Below, one piece after another: positions 1 to 13,500 of a stretch of 64,000 nucleotides of DNA. The notes under the pieces were generated by a model. It did not search any database. It had not been told where the DNA came from and saw only the letters and a list, made by a program, of their open reading frames with translations. The position numbers were made by a program, and so were the translations under genes. How positions within the stretch are numbered: position 1 is the first letter of the stretch; every line of letters begins with the position of its first letter. Origin of the DNA: Stratiolaelaps scimitus (Eukaryota; Arthropoda; Arachnida; Mesostigmata; Laelapidae); assembly GCA_019614645.1 (NCBI GenBank), contig JABWDB010000038.1, forward strand, positions 2,666,001 to 2,730,000, in the 5' to 3' direction.

Positions 1-3000
1 GGACTCCCAACTTGTAGCAAATTGTTCTAGATAATGTCCTCAAATGTCATATTCTCAAAAGTCTTCCGTATCAACAGACCAACTACTGCCCCTTGATATT
101 TTCTTGCCACACGGATGTACTTGTACAGACGGCCGTACGACAAGGTATTGCTTTTGTTGCTCCTAAGGGAACTTTAATCTATCTTGAAGATGTGCCTCGC
201 GAGATCCATGAATCACTTCGTGCTTTTTATGTTATCAGGACTTGTTTTTAAAATCACTCATTCAGGAGTAACACCTCCATCATGCACCTCCTCAGCATGT
301 CTTTATAATCTCTAACCTCCCCATAGAGCACAACATCATCGGTGTATTTTTGTTAGCGACCCCGCCACGCCAATATTCCTGAGCAACGACTGCATATTTC
401 ACGATGCCTGGGCATGACCCCTAAAGGATACCATGTGAACATTCAACTTGTTCGGAGAATAAACCGCCAACCTTGACAACTTAGCGCCGATTTGAAAGAT
501 ACTTTTGTTTGGGGTATATTAGGATGAACACTCAAAAACTCTGATGTCTGTCTTAAAATACTTTTCATGAACATCAAACGGTACCTCCAGGTTTTATCGC
601 CTCCATTAAACGATGAAATGCCGGTAATCCTCGTTAACTAGGGGATACCATTGGCTTAGATAGCACAGTTATAGATAAGATCAACAGTTGTCTCAATTGT
701 TTTGTGACTCAACTGTCGGTACTATTTTAGGAGAAAACAACTACTGCAGTCAAGTCTCGTTCACATCAATATTTTAAAAGAATCCCAATGATTTTTTACA
801 TTTAATAAGTATAGCTCAAATTAGCAAGCGCATAAATAGATAGCTCGTTTAATTCAAGAAGCACGGCGACAATCACTCGTGGCAACAGTGGATCGACGTG
901 CTTCTGGGGCATGCGATTAAAAACTACGTCTTTCTCGTAATATTTGGGAGTGTTCTATTTTTCGAGCACACTTTCATCTTTTTAACGGTTAGCTCATACG
1001 TAAGCTTTTGATGATGTCATAATTTGGTAACGCAGCTGCTCTGTGGTAGCGGTCTGTAGTATATAACGAGCTACTTTTAACTATGTAAATATATATTTAT
1101 ATATTGTAGAGGAAAAATTTACGTGTGAATCATGGGATATACAGTATGACGCCTTTTTAAGGCAGCTGTTAGCTTCACGCTTAACAGACGATATTGGCTC
1201 TTTCTGATAGCAACAGCTTAGCAGCTCCATCACGCGGTCAGCGACGCAACTATCGAAGGACAGAACAAAGATAGTTCCAACAATGTTCGCTCGGGGGCGC
1301 CACTAGATATTATTGCTAGGTACAATCATTGAACACCCCGGCATAGTCAAAACTCGTATAAACTGAGCAAAATAGAAATATGATAAATAATTCGTAGTGT
1401 CAGTTATGGTTCATCATCATCGTCATCATCATCACAGTATTTATTTGCCGCAACATGATCATTCTCACCCTGTTCAACGCCTTTTTTCTAGTTCACCTTG
1501 TATACGGGGTCGAATACTGATCAGTATGTTCAAAGAATTGTATACAACGACCGTAAGTGGTACAAGGACGCTTCCTACGTATGTCCTGAGAATCTGCTGG
1601 ACGTGAGAGGCTCGAGCACGGGATCTTCAGTACTTAGTAAAATACCTTGTCCTTATTGCCATGTTTAAAAATATTCACAACATCGGGCCTCGAATATCAT
1701 CTCGCGAGTTTCTTGGCAATGCCGCCTCATAAGAGCGACAAATCCAATCATCTTTATAATACGTTTATATCGTGGCCACCACTCAGCCGTGCACTTGGCA
1801 CAAAGAATGTTCGAAAATAGAACTTTTTACCACACGGACAGCGGGCAATTCACATCTTTCATAGTTTTTAAGGTTTCTTTGAAAAAATAGCTGCTCTTCA
1901 AAGCAACAACCCTTGACCGATTTGTGACACTTGTAATTCACACAATATGCCTCTTCTTGACAGTGCAATTTCAGATGCTCTGATTTTTATGTACCCTCAT
2001 CATAATCACAATTTGCAATCCAGTGTTAATAATATAGTTGCTCATTGTTACTGAACCCACCCTCATTGTTCTCAAATCTATCCCCAGCTTTATTGCCACA
2101 CATGCCTAAAAACGGTTTAAAATCAAGGATGGGCAATCGCCAGACTTAATATATTGGCCATGTTCCAGATAGGAACTGTATTATATGGCTTACAGTGCCT
2201 AATCGTTGTAGTCTTCAGAATCCCTTCTACTTTTCCTTGTCCAGGCTGTACCAGCGCTCATAACATATTTTTACTTCAAGAAATATAAGGTTGATTGGCT
2301 GTAGAATGTAAGAGCAGACTAGCATAAACTGTATACGCTGGTAGGGTTAAATAATTTGATAGAGGAGTAATTGGTCTCAGGCGTCGGGTGCTGCACCGAC
2401 GTCAGCACACACCGATGTCCGAGCAACGCCTGCGGGCAGAACTTTCTGAAAAGTATATACTCTTTATAGTGTGGTCTATATGCTTAAAAGCTAAGGATTT
2501 TTTCTGCTTGAGGCATATTTTTGTAAACTGGTTAATAAAATAAAGAATTCCTAACTTCCAAATTGGCTTCAGGAAGATGAAACACGCTCGAACAATAAGA
2601 TAAGCGGAACAATGAAAAAGGTAAGCTCGTTAGGTGGGTCAATACTGACTTGTAACTTTTTGATTCGCCTCTTCGCCTTACGCTAGTAGTGAGTTAAACC
2701 AGATTATATTATCATGCGACTCAGATAGCTTGTGATAGCTCACATTGATTCTAACAAAAGTTATTACATATTAACATAGAGGGAGAGTAGTACGTGTTCT
2801 AAACGGTACTTTGTATAATGTCTTCAAAAATGATTACCGGTGATGGAACAACACCAGTTGCTAAACCAGAGTTGCCAACCCGACAGGTTACCCGAACTGT
2901 CAACCAGAGAGATTATCTAGAACAGGCGTGCATATCAGTTTATGTGAAAGAGAATTTCGTTGTTTAGAGTGTTAAAGCATTTCAGAAATACCGACAGAGG

Positions 3001-3780
3001 ATCTTTTTAAGTCATTTGTACCCATGGAATGAAGTAGGTTTGAGATCTGGCTAAGGGCAACATAAAGCTGCTCATATTAGAGTAGTTTAGTTGATTCCCC
3101 TGATCCTTGAAAATTTGAGCGTGGTGCTAATCTTAGTGGCAATCCATACTAGTATCCGCAGCAGATCTCCAAGGTGCGAAGCCTTTAGCAAGGAAAGTCG
3201 GCAAAATAATTCTGTAACTTTTGGAGAAGGGATGGCTCTGAAGGTTGATCTAGTCAGGTTGACAGTAGAAGTATTTATGACATTGTGTTGTCGCTGAATG
3301 GACTTCGTGTCTGTTTGGATGATGACCGAAGTCGTGTTTATGGACATTGTTAGCTGTTTCGGTTTATTCTGATGTGACTGGAAATGCCGACAGAGTCAAA
3401 TAGAAGTGAGTGATAGTTAAATCATTTTCGAGGTCGGTAATCGTGTGCCTACCCTTACAACACGCGCACTGGAGTGGACGGCGGCAGTCTGTAAAAGAAC
3501 GATATTGCTGGTAATTTAAGTCCGTGGTAGTTCGCGGTTTTTGGACGGCATAAGTGTTACAGACTACTGCTGGCAAAATTTCTGGCTAGTTTGCCTGATT
3601 AGCTTTCATGCGTCTGAGTATTTATGCCTCCTCTTTTTCGTTTGCGAAGAGAACACCCTAAGGCCAATTGACGCTGCGATATGACTTAGTATTTGAAATT
3701 TGTTATTTTTTATATTTTATAGCTATTCCATTTTTCCTATCACTTGTTTATACTTTGTTAACGAGTAAAGATTCATTGAT
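1..3780. other. AT-rich region, no recognised gene
   Basis: No reading frame here shows a recognisable domain or a convincing exon. Two short cysteine-containing stretches (about 1478-1670 on +, 1783-1968 on -) are discussed as findings but not called as genes. A His-rich reading frame at 1397-1606 comes from a CAT/CAC-rich run and looks accidental. Confidence 0.5.
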
Positions 3781-3902
3781 TTTTTAAGGGAACTGCATAC
3801 AATGCTTAAGTTCTCTTATATGTCATGCAACGGGATTCGAACCTGCGGACTCTGGCTTTTTACAGCCAGAGGCTCAGCCGTCCAAGCCACTGCTCTGACG
3901 GA
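3781..3902 (-). repeat. tRNA-derived SINE, family A, copy 1
   Basis: Read on the minus strand, this starts with a tRNA-like head. It has an A-box-like stretch (GTGGCTTGGACGGCTGAG), an anticodon-arm-like hairpin and a B box (GGTTCGAATCC). A 3' body follows, containing AGAACTTAAGCATTGT. The same head and body occur at 16663-16810, 47791-47936 and, inverted, at 44411-44560, so it is a dispersed repeat and not a single tRNA gene. Confidence 0.75.
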
Positions 3903-4019
3903 ATACATTGGATACAACTAGTTCTGCAATGTGCGTGTAGCATGCCTTTAATTACCATTGTTGCCATTTATTAGGGACTTCCGTTCGAATTTGCGCGCCT
4001 TTCGAATGGCGCACAATCC

Positions 4020-4720
4020 GAACTACGCGATACAATGCGTTCATTTTTGGAGTGGGCACGCGAGCGATTTAACAGTGGAAATTTGGACACCATCGAGGCG
4101 GGGACCAGAAATCAGGTGCGACAAGAAACGAACGGATTGACAGAATCAAGGCAACTTTTCAGCAAACTAGAGCTTGGTCCACGAAGTCCTTGTCGGCTGA
4201 AACTGGGATTCCTCGGACTACGTGTTATAGGATCATTACCAATATACTGAAGATGAAGAAAATCAATGCAAAATGGGTTCCCCATAAACGGAGTGCTAAG
4301 CAGATGAAAATGCGTGTGGAGCGTTCGACATTTAATTTGAAGACTTATACGCAACAAACCAGTCGCTTAGAACACACCGTGTCGATAGACGAGACATAGG
4401 TTAGCCTGCATCGACCTCCTGAGAAGGACCAAGCAAAACAGTGGCTCCGACAAGGTGAAGCAGCAGCGTCTGTGGCAGTGCCAGATAGATTTGGATGAGA
4501 GGTGTTGATGATACTCGCCTTAGATATCAAGGATGTTTGCTATTACGAAATATTAGCAGAAAACGAAAAACTCAATGCTCTCCGATGTCTCGGCTTCTTG
4601 AAGAAATTGATGAATAAATTACGTGGGAATCGACAGCACCGAGTGTGGATACTCGACGACAATGCAAGACATCACCGCCTATGTCAGGGACAATTCGCCA
4701 CATCAACCCACTGATGTCTG
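4020..4720 (+). pseudogene. Decayed mariner transposase, copy 1
   Basis: Remnant of a mariner-family DNA transposase. Two frames are needed: an N-terminal DNA-binding piece (about 4035-4130), then from about 4130 one frame carrying helix-turn-helix and catalytic-domain motifs. The first catalytic motif DETW is broken because Trp is a TAG stop (near 4398). A second in-frame stop follows near 4497. The second catalytic motif is intact as LDDNARHH (near 4655). The expected C-terminal YSPD motif is not seen, so the 3' part is lost or scrambled. It aligns well with the minus-strand copy at 23.3-24.3 kb (RLEHTVSIDET here, CLEHTVAVNETW there), so the two are the same subfamily. No terminal inverted repeats were found. 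It cannot encode an active enzyme. Confidence 0.8.
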
Positions 4721-4924
4721 CTCCTTCATGGTGACTTCCTGTGAGGTAGATATGGAGACTCTCATCAGAGGATGAGAGTTTTAGCAGGCAGGGGCGTTTT
4801 TTCATCCACGTCAACCCTGCACTGGATCGGCCCACTTTCGCGGAGATTGGAATGTCGCTGGTTGTGTCCGTGCGTTTGAATAAAAAAAGACGCTTGACAG
4901 ATTGAAACAAATGGTAAGATAGAA

Positions 4925-5191
4925 ATGGCCATCAGGGCCTACAGTGCGAGCGCAGCGCCGGTCGCTAGCCGCGCAACACGATGCTTACTGACACGCTCTG
5001 TATCCCTTGAACAATGGAGCTGGATGGGCCTCCACAATGCGGACATGTACCGCCCCGACGGTCTCGCCCTCATCCCCTTCCACCGAGGCCATCATCTCGT
5101 TTGGGACGACACGGCGCATGATACTCCAGCACCCTCTCGTGCCAACCACTATGCAATCGCCCCCGCTTACGCGGTATCTTGTGCGGAATAG
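4925..5191 (+). pseudogene. LINE-derived ORF fragment
   Basis: An 88-codon open stretch contains RPDGLALIPFHRG followed by LVWDDTAHDTPAPS. This resembles the RPDG...VPW..G..LVWD.T..DT.APS pattern common in C-terminal regions of invertebrate non-LTR retrotransposon ORFs. There is no reverse transcriptase in the same frame and no plausible host gene around it. It sits between the mariner remnant and the larger LINE at 5.88-8.1 kb and may be an independent fragment. The family assignment is from memory of the motif, so it is moderate at best. Confidence 0.45.
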
Positions 5192-5875
5192 GCCAGGGTA
5201 CTGAAGTAGTTGCCTTCCGTGCAACTTATCTCTTTTACCCTCTTGACTTCGAAACTTTAGTCGACCCCGGCCCCGTCACCACATAAGAAAAAAATATGCA
5301 CTCCATATACAATATGCTTTTTGTCTATAGAATTCTTAGCTCTCATGTGTATAATAGTGCAGCACAAGATGGCTACGGCCGACTTTGAACGATAATTCCA
5401 ATTTGAGAGTTCTACCGAAGACAAAACCGAACGGCGGCGACGCTAGACACACAGAACGAAGCGCAACGAGGAGGACCAGACGTCAACGTGACATATACGT
5501 TTGTTGTAAATTAAATAAAATGAATGACTTAGTAGAGTCGTCGTGCCATGGCTAGTGAAACACACATACCTATGATAGCCAGGGATCAGCATACCAAATA
5601 GATTCAGCTATATATCGATAGATCGGTAAATCTTTCAACAGGTCAGATGCCTTATACGGCTGTTTTACCTGCTGTTACAGACCGCTTTTTGACCAGCCTC
5701 GGTTACCCAGAGAATATCGAACGAGCCGTCCCAAAAACGTTACGCCAAGCAGCAGCAATCGAAACTCAGCAGTCGTTGGCGGAAGTCTAGAAAAATTACG
5801 ACAAGCGATATTTCGGAACGAGACAAGAGCAGAAGAAATCGTATGAATGGTTTTCCTGGCCAGACCTCTAGATAG
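5192..5875. other. Spacer, nothing recognised
   Basis: No gene or repeat was identified. The right end may include degraded endonuclease sequence of the following LINE, but the reading frame is broken and I cannot support it. Confidence 0.4.
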
Positions 5876-8107
5876 CCTTTTCTGACCATTACCCAGTGTT
5901 GCTGCAGGTAGACGCTCTCATTGTCCAAGAGAATCTGTCACTCCTAATTTGGTCAGGAAACACAGCCCCGAGGAAGTCTCAAACTTCTTGGATCGCATGC
6001 CGCGCTTATCATGGCTCAAGGTTGTCGATGCAAACGATGCTGACGCCAGTTTTGAAGCGTTCAGCAGCATACTCCATAAGGTGTATGAGGAGTCCTTCAC
6101 GACTTTTGTGTCTGACGCGCCTCGAAAACAAAAGAAGAGTCGTTTCTCGGCTTCGCTTCGTCGCGTCAGGCAGAATGTCAACAAACTGTATCTCTGGCAT
6201 CTGAAAACAGCTTCCCAAGAGTCAAGGACTGCTTCTGCCGTAGTCGACTTAGGTATGTGCGAGAACTCAGGCGCGCGGGGACCTCGTTTTATGAGAACCA
6301 GTTTCTTCATCTCCGGGGCAAGAGCGGGCAGATATGGAACTTCATCAATAGCTCTTGTGGCAGAGGCTGTGGTAGGGTGGAACTCCCGGATTCTCTCGAG
6401 AGCAGTGCAGGCCCGCTTTCCTCTCCACAAGCCATTGCTGATGAGTTAAATCATCACTTTGCGACTGTCGGCTCGAGAACGGTCTCAGCTCTCCACCTGG
6501 ACGAGGACATTCGGCCCAGACTGCAATCGATTTTGCAAGCTTTAGAATCCAAATTTGAATACCCCGGGGTTGACGTTCCAGAGGTTCAGAGGGCGTTGGT
6601 TTCAACGAAAGCATCCTGGAGTGTCGGGGCAGTGGGTGTGCCGAATAAGCTGATTAAGTTGGCTGCGTCAACCTTAGCATTGCCATTGGCTCACGTCATC
6701 AATGTCTCGATGAGATCAGGCTGCTTTCCCCGCAGGCTGAAAGATGCCAGGATTGTCCCTCTTTTTAAAAATAAGGGCGATCGCAGGCTACCTTCAAATT
6801 ATCGGCCGATTCTGCTTGTCGACTATCTGTCCAAAGTTCTGGAAAAAATAGTCTTGTCTAGGTTAGCGGATCACCTCACTTCCATAAGCTTTCTCTCAGC
6901 ATGCCAGTTCGGCTTGCGCAGGTCACGCTCCACAGAACTAGCGCTGGGCCACCTTTGGCAGGAGATCACGGATGCCATCGAGGACAATCAAGTATGTCTG
7001 GGTGTCTTCCTTGACGTCTCTGCCGCTTTCAATTGCGTATACCACTCGTTTTTCCTTCAGATGTTGGAACATTTAGGATGTAAGCGGACTGTTGTCGCTT
7101 GGTTCCGGTCGTACCTCTTGGTGAGAAGACAGAGGGTGAAAGTCGGCAAAGTGGAGTCTACCTGGAGAGTAGTTGACATAGGGACACCCCAAGGCTCAAT
7201 TCTAGGGCCGTACATGTTTATCATCATAATCAATTTTATCTTACTGAAGATTTCATCTGGCAACTTCTGTAAGACTGTAGCCTATGCTGATGATACATCG
7301 CTCCTATTCCGGATTTCCCCCTCGACGATCCAGGCGGACATTGAACTATCTATGTCAAAAGTTAAAGAGGTCATGCGCCTTTTTGACAGATTTGGGCTTG
7401 CTATAAATACAAGAAAAACTGGTGTCACTGTTTTTCGAGCGCCGCAGAGGTCAATCCAGATCCAGTCTGTACAACTGCGTGGTTTGTCGGTCCCCACGTC
7501 ACACAACGTCAAGTGTTTAGGCCTGACGATCCAAGACAGTCTGAGATGGCACGACCATTTGACTGGACTTGCCCCAAAATGTTATACTGTTATAGCATCA
7601 CTTCGCCGTCTCAGGGAAGTTGGGGTGCCCGTCGCTGGGCTACTTCTAATCTACAAAATGCTCCTAATTCCATTGCTATGCTACGGTATCACAATCTGGG
7701 GTGGTGGCTTCAGAGATACGCTTCGCCGGGGTGAAATCAGTCAGAATGACGCTCTGACAGCTGTGTTCGGCAGCCGTCGCAGGGACTCTGTTGCCGATGT
7801 GTTTCAACACTTTGACCTGCTTTGCCTCAAGGACATATGCACCTTTCAGACTGCTCTTCTTGCATTCAAAACATGCAGTGGTAAGATACCAGCCGACATC
7901 TCCTTCCCTATCACGATGGTGAGGAAGCGCTCGACCCGTCGCCCAACCACCTTTGAGGTGCCATTTACTGTCAAAGAGTCCAGCCGCCAAGCTCTGGCTT
8001 ACCGTCTACCGGTCGTCTGGGGCTCGCTCCCTCGCGAGCTTCGTTCACTCACTTCAGCTAAAAAGTTTGCAAGTGAAGCAAAAAAGTTCCTTGCGGGGAG
8101 GGTTTAA
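5876..8107 (+). mobile_element. Degenerate non-LTR retrotransposon (Jockey/CR1-like LINE)
   Basis: The remnant starts in the end of an APE-type endonuclease domain (FSDHYPVLLQV near 5880, the terminal SDH motif). It continues in a second frame (5949 to about 6240) through the linker, and in a third frame (6257-8107, 616 codons) through the whole reverse transcriptase and C-terminal region. RT landmarks are LPSNYRPI, FLDVSAAFN (the usual Asp after AAF is Asn), GTPQGSILGP and the catalytic AYADD (near 7285). The C-terminal region ends in a LINE-type ARLW..LP-like stretch (LPVVWGSLPRELRS). At least two frameshifts and the missing 5' half make it inactive as it stands. The long intact RT frame suggests a fairly recent insertion. 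The clade is inferred from motif wording only. Confidence 0.85.
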
Positions 8108-10505
8108 AATGTGAATATAATTTCGACGTTTCATCGAGCAGCCGGAAAGGTATTGTACCCCAAGTAGAGTGCATCGCCGACAAGCAATGGTTTAGTTTCT
8201 GGATGTGAGTGCGAGAAATACGCGCACCTAACGCATGCGCGCGTCGTGTACCGGAGTTGTGGTGAAACTTAACGAAGAAGCAATTGACTAATTAGGAAGG
8301 CGATTAAATCAAATCACAGCTTCAGTGTGGTACAATTTTGGAGTCCACCGTAAAACCACGTCAACGAGATGGCCGCCCCACTTGGCCATGGGTCCCTGCG
8401 CGGTGAAGATTATATCCAACTGCTACTCTGCAAAATCACTGTGTGAAGCTGTGTGATCACGTATAACCACGTAAGGACTGTTATGCAGGCTGCGCTCGAA
8501 CATCGCGCCAGGAAACACAAGACGAAAGATATTTTATCGAATTAATTGCTTCCCTGATTTGCGCACATATTGTGTAACTATTTTGTTGAACTCTGTCCCT
8601 CTCCCTCGTGCAGTTGCAGAATTAGCTTTTCAATGCAATATATCTTGCTAAAATGAGTAAACCCATTGATACGTTATGAGAAAAAACGTCCAAATATTGT
8701 CCCTCCCAAAACAACTCTGATAACCTTCGAACCAAGCTTCATAGCCAGGTGAAATTTGACTTGTGTGTACTTGAATCCTTTGCTTACATGTGGCTCAGCG
8801 CCGATTCCGTTTTTACAGCAAAATATTTACTATTGGTGTAATTGGTTCAAGAGGAGTGACTGTTGGAGACCACAGAGGAGGACTTCACTTCAGGACATCT
8901 TACGAGCAAACTGTTGTGACAGTGACTGTAGCCATTGAGTGAAGTACAGGTTGCACTATAAGTTTTTGCAGGCTTACCCAAAAATTCCGCGACCTACATG
9001 TTACGAAGTTATAACTAGTTATGTTAAGTTGCCAAGAAAAATTTTAAATGGGTCCCCTACGAATTGACTCCGGCTCAGATGGAGACACGTCTGGCGTATT
9101 CTAAATGCCACTTACAAGAGTTGCTTTAAGAGGCTATAGAGACAGCTATCGGACGACCCAATAATATCGTACTCATTTAGGGGAATGTATTCTAAGAATA
9201 TTAAATTAAAAAGAGGCGTTGTTATGGAATCATTACACACTGTTTTTTTTTGCAGTCGCTGTTACTGATTCAGCGCACGCTACAGAAATCACAATAACAT
9301 AACATCTAGGGAGACGATGTTCGAGGACGTTATTATTCTTTCATCTTTCTAGAATCAAATTCAGTTCTATAATTCGGCATACACACATCTTATATAATAT
9401 TTTATTCTTATTTGGCTATAATTCCAATATAGCCAAAAATCGGAAAGAAAACAGACAGCTTTTACATCGAATTAATTTATTTCCAACTTATTTACTTTAG
9501 ACAATCAAAATATGAAGTCGAAATTCTGAAATATCATAATATGGGTAGACGCGTAAGTCTCTTCTTCCTCCTTTATACAAAGTTAATGGTCGTCATTTAC
9601 AGATTGATCTAGAAAGTCGTTAGGGATACGTATAAGTATTGTATTGCGCTAATATAAGCGACATTATATAAAAAGTATTTCATGTCGTACTAAGAACTAA
9701 ATCTTGTACGATAGCTCAGTTGCGAGAAAGGTCTTGGGTTGTCAAAACGCACAAACCAAAACTAAATATTTTACGAGATCTTTGAATCAAAATAATATTT
9801 TGTTTACCCAATTATTTTGTATCGGAATATGTGTGATAAGTCTTTTAAACAGCTTTCGTTTCATGTGTATCACAATCTGTGTATAAGTGTGCCTAATATT
9901 TGCAATTAAGGCCTCATTATTTGGCGAATGTTATAATTAGAAAGCAGAAACCCGAACAAGATTATGCTCCTATGAATAGTTTTGTTCTGCAGAACGAGAA
10001 AGATATTTCAGTCATCTACTGGTCGGCTAGAATCGTAGACGTCGGTGGCAAGCAACCGAACCCAGGTCGTTGTGGACGCATTTTTGCAAGATTAACAATA
10101 TATAGCCACATCCAACTTCAAATATAAGGATGCTAGAGACCGTATCACATAAAAGGAAGTATCAAATTTTCAATGGCTCAAAATTTAAATATGGAATCAG
10201 GCCACCTAACGTTTGTAGTAGAAGGTTCCCAAGAATAGAACAGTGTTCGGCGTGGTATTTGTACAATGTGCGCTCACTTCATGGGCCCACCTGAAGATAT
10301 GAAAATATTGTTTAACGAAACTTAATGATGGCAGTACAAATTGAGAGTTTGTACATTCTGCTGTACTGCTTGCCCTATTGCTTATAGGTATTCTTTGATT
10401 TGATAATGCGGATTGCCCCTTAGACCACAACCTTTTAACATTTTCAGAATGCTGTAGCGAAAATAGATGCATTTGCAATAACTATATCGATACATATGCT
10501 CCTTT
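8108..10505. other. Intergenic, no recognised gene
   Basis: The first few hundred bases may be the 3' untranslated part of the LINE. The rest is AT-rich and has only short accidental reading frames. I did not find a clear polyadenylation signal close to the stop codon of the PH-domain gene. Confidence 0.5.
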
Positions 10506-13500
10506 CTAGTGGCGAGTTGCAACGATTTTACTGACATGTTTTGCTTGTTTAGCTATTACTTGGTTGATGGTAAGGCGACTGGCGTGATCTCGTGAATGTC
10601 CAGCCAATCTCCTTCGTATTGCGTCCGCTTTGTGATACCGCACAAGTCTTTCGACGGCAGAAAAATCGGCGTCCGAATCTGACTCAGACACATAGCGTTC
10701 AGGTATGTCGATTTTCGAAGGACACGAAATGGAGTTCATTATTTGCTCGAAAATCTCGTTGTCGTGCTCACCAGCATCGCCCGATGAGTTGAGTGCTGAC
10801 TTGATGACGTCGGGGGGCCCCAGAGGACTTAATCCTTCGAGGCTCTGTTCATAGTCGTGACTCATAGTGGTAGCTGAATTTTGAGAGCATTGGTTGACGC
10901 GTCGGCTGTTACTCGATCCTTGCGTTCGGGTCGTGTTTGTCTGTGCGAGTTCGGCTTTGGCTTCTACGGATAAGTCAAATCGAGAGCGTGAAGACTGTCG
11001 TGTCTGCGGCTCTTCGACAGAGACCGTCTTCTGCGCCTCTGTCGAGCTAACCGCTAAAAAAGGTTCCTTTACCGGTGAACTCTGTGGTTCTGGGCCATGA
11101 ACAGCAGTGCTTTTGCATCCGAATCCAATGTTCTCGTAAAAGGGCTCTGATTCTAGGAGGCAAATTGCGCTTTGTGTCGCCTCGGGTACTTCGAGCAACT
11201 GTTTCTTGAGTAGGTTTTCGCATGATACAGATTGGGCCTTGGAATTGTTTGACGCTTGGGTGTGTGAGGCAAGAAGAGTGTCTCTTCGAATGCCAGTCAC
11301 TTCGTAGGTTTTCTGTAACAATTTCCGAGAGTGTAGCTCGAGTAAGCTCAGTGAACTATGAGTCTTCGAGTGCTCAGTTTGTTCGATGGCTTCTTCCGGA
11401 CCCAAGTGAGCAATCTGACTGGTGCTTGTGGTTTGTTTATTCGCTCTACCACGACGACTATCTAAAGGTATACTGCTTTGAGTCGAGAGGCTAAGGTCAG
11501 AATAGTAGTAGGGAGGCGTTTGAGCAGGAACAACGTCCGGCGCAGGGCCCTCTAGCAAGGAAAGGCTTCGCTGATGCTTGCTAGTTGTTATCGTTCGTAG
11601 TATATCTTCAGAACTGGCTGAACATATATAATTACTTATGGCCATACGACTGCAAGATCGAGACCCAAGCTCTCGTAGCTCGTCGATAAGATCCGGGATG
11701 GTTCTAGTCGTTCCAATGCTAGAAGCGCTTCCATTTGACAGTGCTGATTTTGGACGAGAAAGCTCAGGACTCTTCTTTGACTCGAAGAACGCGAGCTTTT
11801 CGGATACGGTGCCTTGGCGTGGCGCTTCCTCCTTAGGAGTCTGGGTTGCCGGACCCGTGGAAGACAAGTGCGCGTTAGGGCTGTGCATGTCACAGGACTT
11901 ATCCAGTTCGATGGCAACGGCTGTTCTCATAATAGAATTCTGTGAACCCGGTGAATCTCGTGATGTGCTCGACGATACGCTTTCCAAAGGGTATGGCCCA
12001 CCATCGCGGGTGAGACACGAAGAAGAAGAAGAAGAGACACGATGAACCACCGCGGAGCCCTCTGAGCTAACAATGACCTTAGATCCTTCAATTTCCTGTT
12101 TTAGAATCGCATAATTAGCTGAATCTATTTGAGCTAGAGTTGGCCGAGGTTGATCAACAGTATTATACTGTCCGTGTTGGTCAACAGAAGGGTCGGGTTC
12201 GAATACTGAGTTGTGACTACTTGATTGAAATGAAAGGTCCAGCGTCGTTGGATTTCGACTATCCATTGCCAGCACTGGTGATCCGCCAATCACTCTACCA
12301 TTATAAAACAACTGAGATGCTTTAAAGAGGTCCTCACGTCCATAGCTAGATGCGTCTCCTGGCTTCTTCTTTTCTAGAGGGATTTTCGCATTCGAGTAAA
12401 TTATTTGATCGAATAGAAGCTTTCTAGAGTTGAGCACTCGCGGCGGTAATAAAGAATATTGCTCCCGTTGCGACGATGGCACTGGTGGCGATTGACTGTT
12501 TGAGGTATCAATTGCCCCTAACATAGGAAGAGGGGGATTCTTGAGAGACTCCTCGTCTTTTCTAGAAGAGACATCACGTACTTGTTGTACATACTCAGAT
12601 CGCAAGCAGGCCTCACTATATTTTGGCGGGCCGGCACGCGGCTCCGACATTCTGAGATGGTGATTGTTGTTTTGTTGTCTTAACTGGTGAGGTGGTATGT
12701 TAGTGAAATGCTGCACCGGAGAAGGACTGTGAAAATCGGATGAACTGCTTTCAAGAGAAGGCAGCGATGACACAGGCGGCGCAGTCGAATACTGAGAGTC
12801 TGTAAGACTTTGGAGGGATTCTAACTCTCTGGAAGATGTGGACTGAAGTGCCAAAACTCTGCTATCATCGGCTATGTCATTGACGCACTGACTCTGTCGA
12901 GTGCTAACCAAATATTCATTAGCCGCCTTTGTGGAATAGCTGGGCTGAGGTACCTGACGGTACACTTCGAGCTTGGAAGGCTGGATTTCTTCAGCTTTGT
13001 TGGTCGACTTGTACGAGCTAGTTGAGAGCGTTCGTCCACTCGGTGGTTTTCTAGGAGTGTACTGTGAATTGTTATTGGTGGCCAGAAATGGCCCACTGTC
13101 AACTCTTGAAGCAAACTGGTGGATGCGTCCATCGATCAAATTGTGCATAGTTAGACTAGACGAGGATAGATTAAATGAGTCCGAACATTGCTTGACATTT
13201 GGTCGGCAGGATAAATGACATGAATCATGGCCAGAATCAAGTTCATGATTAGAGCCTGAGCTTGCTCCGACCATGATTGACTTAGTTGGGGAACTCGACG
13301 AGTGTGCAAGAACACTCGTTTCGTTGTGAGATGGGTCGTAGCATTCTGAACGGCTTTGGAAACTAGCCATATTGTGCACGCTACATACGCGGACTGCACC
13401 GCGGGGATCAAACAAAGTGTCTCGATTAGTACCAGCTGGTGGAGGTGAAGAAGCAAGAGATGTCGAGGGACTCCTTGAACGTCCGACATTAGGGTCTAAA

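Noticed and set aside
1397..1606. His-rich 69-codon frame
   Set aside because: It comes from a CAT/CAC simple-repeat run; no domain, and no splice or start context.
3831..3902. Possible tRNA gene (and similar at 16740, 47870, 44415, 39630)
   Set aside because: A and B boxes are present but arms do not pair fully, and the sequences recur with shared 3' bodies, so they are SINEs.
5918..6430. 170-codon minus-strand frame
   Set aside because: Shadow of the LINE on the plus strand.
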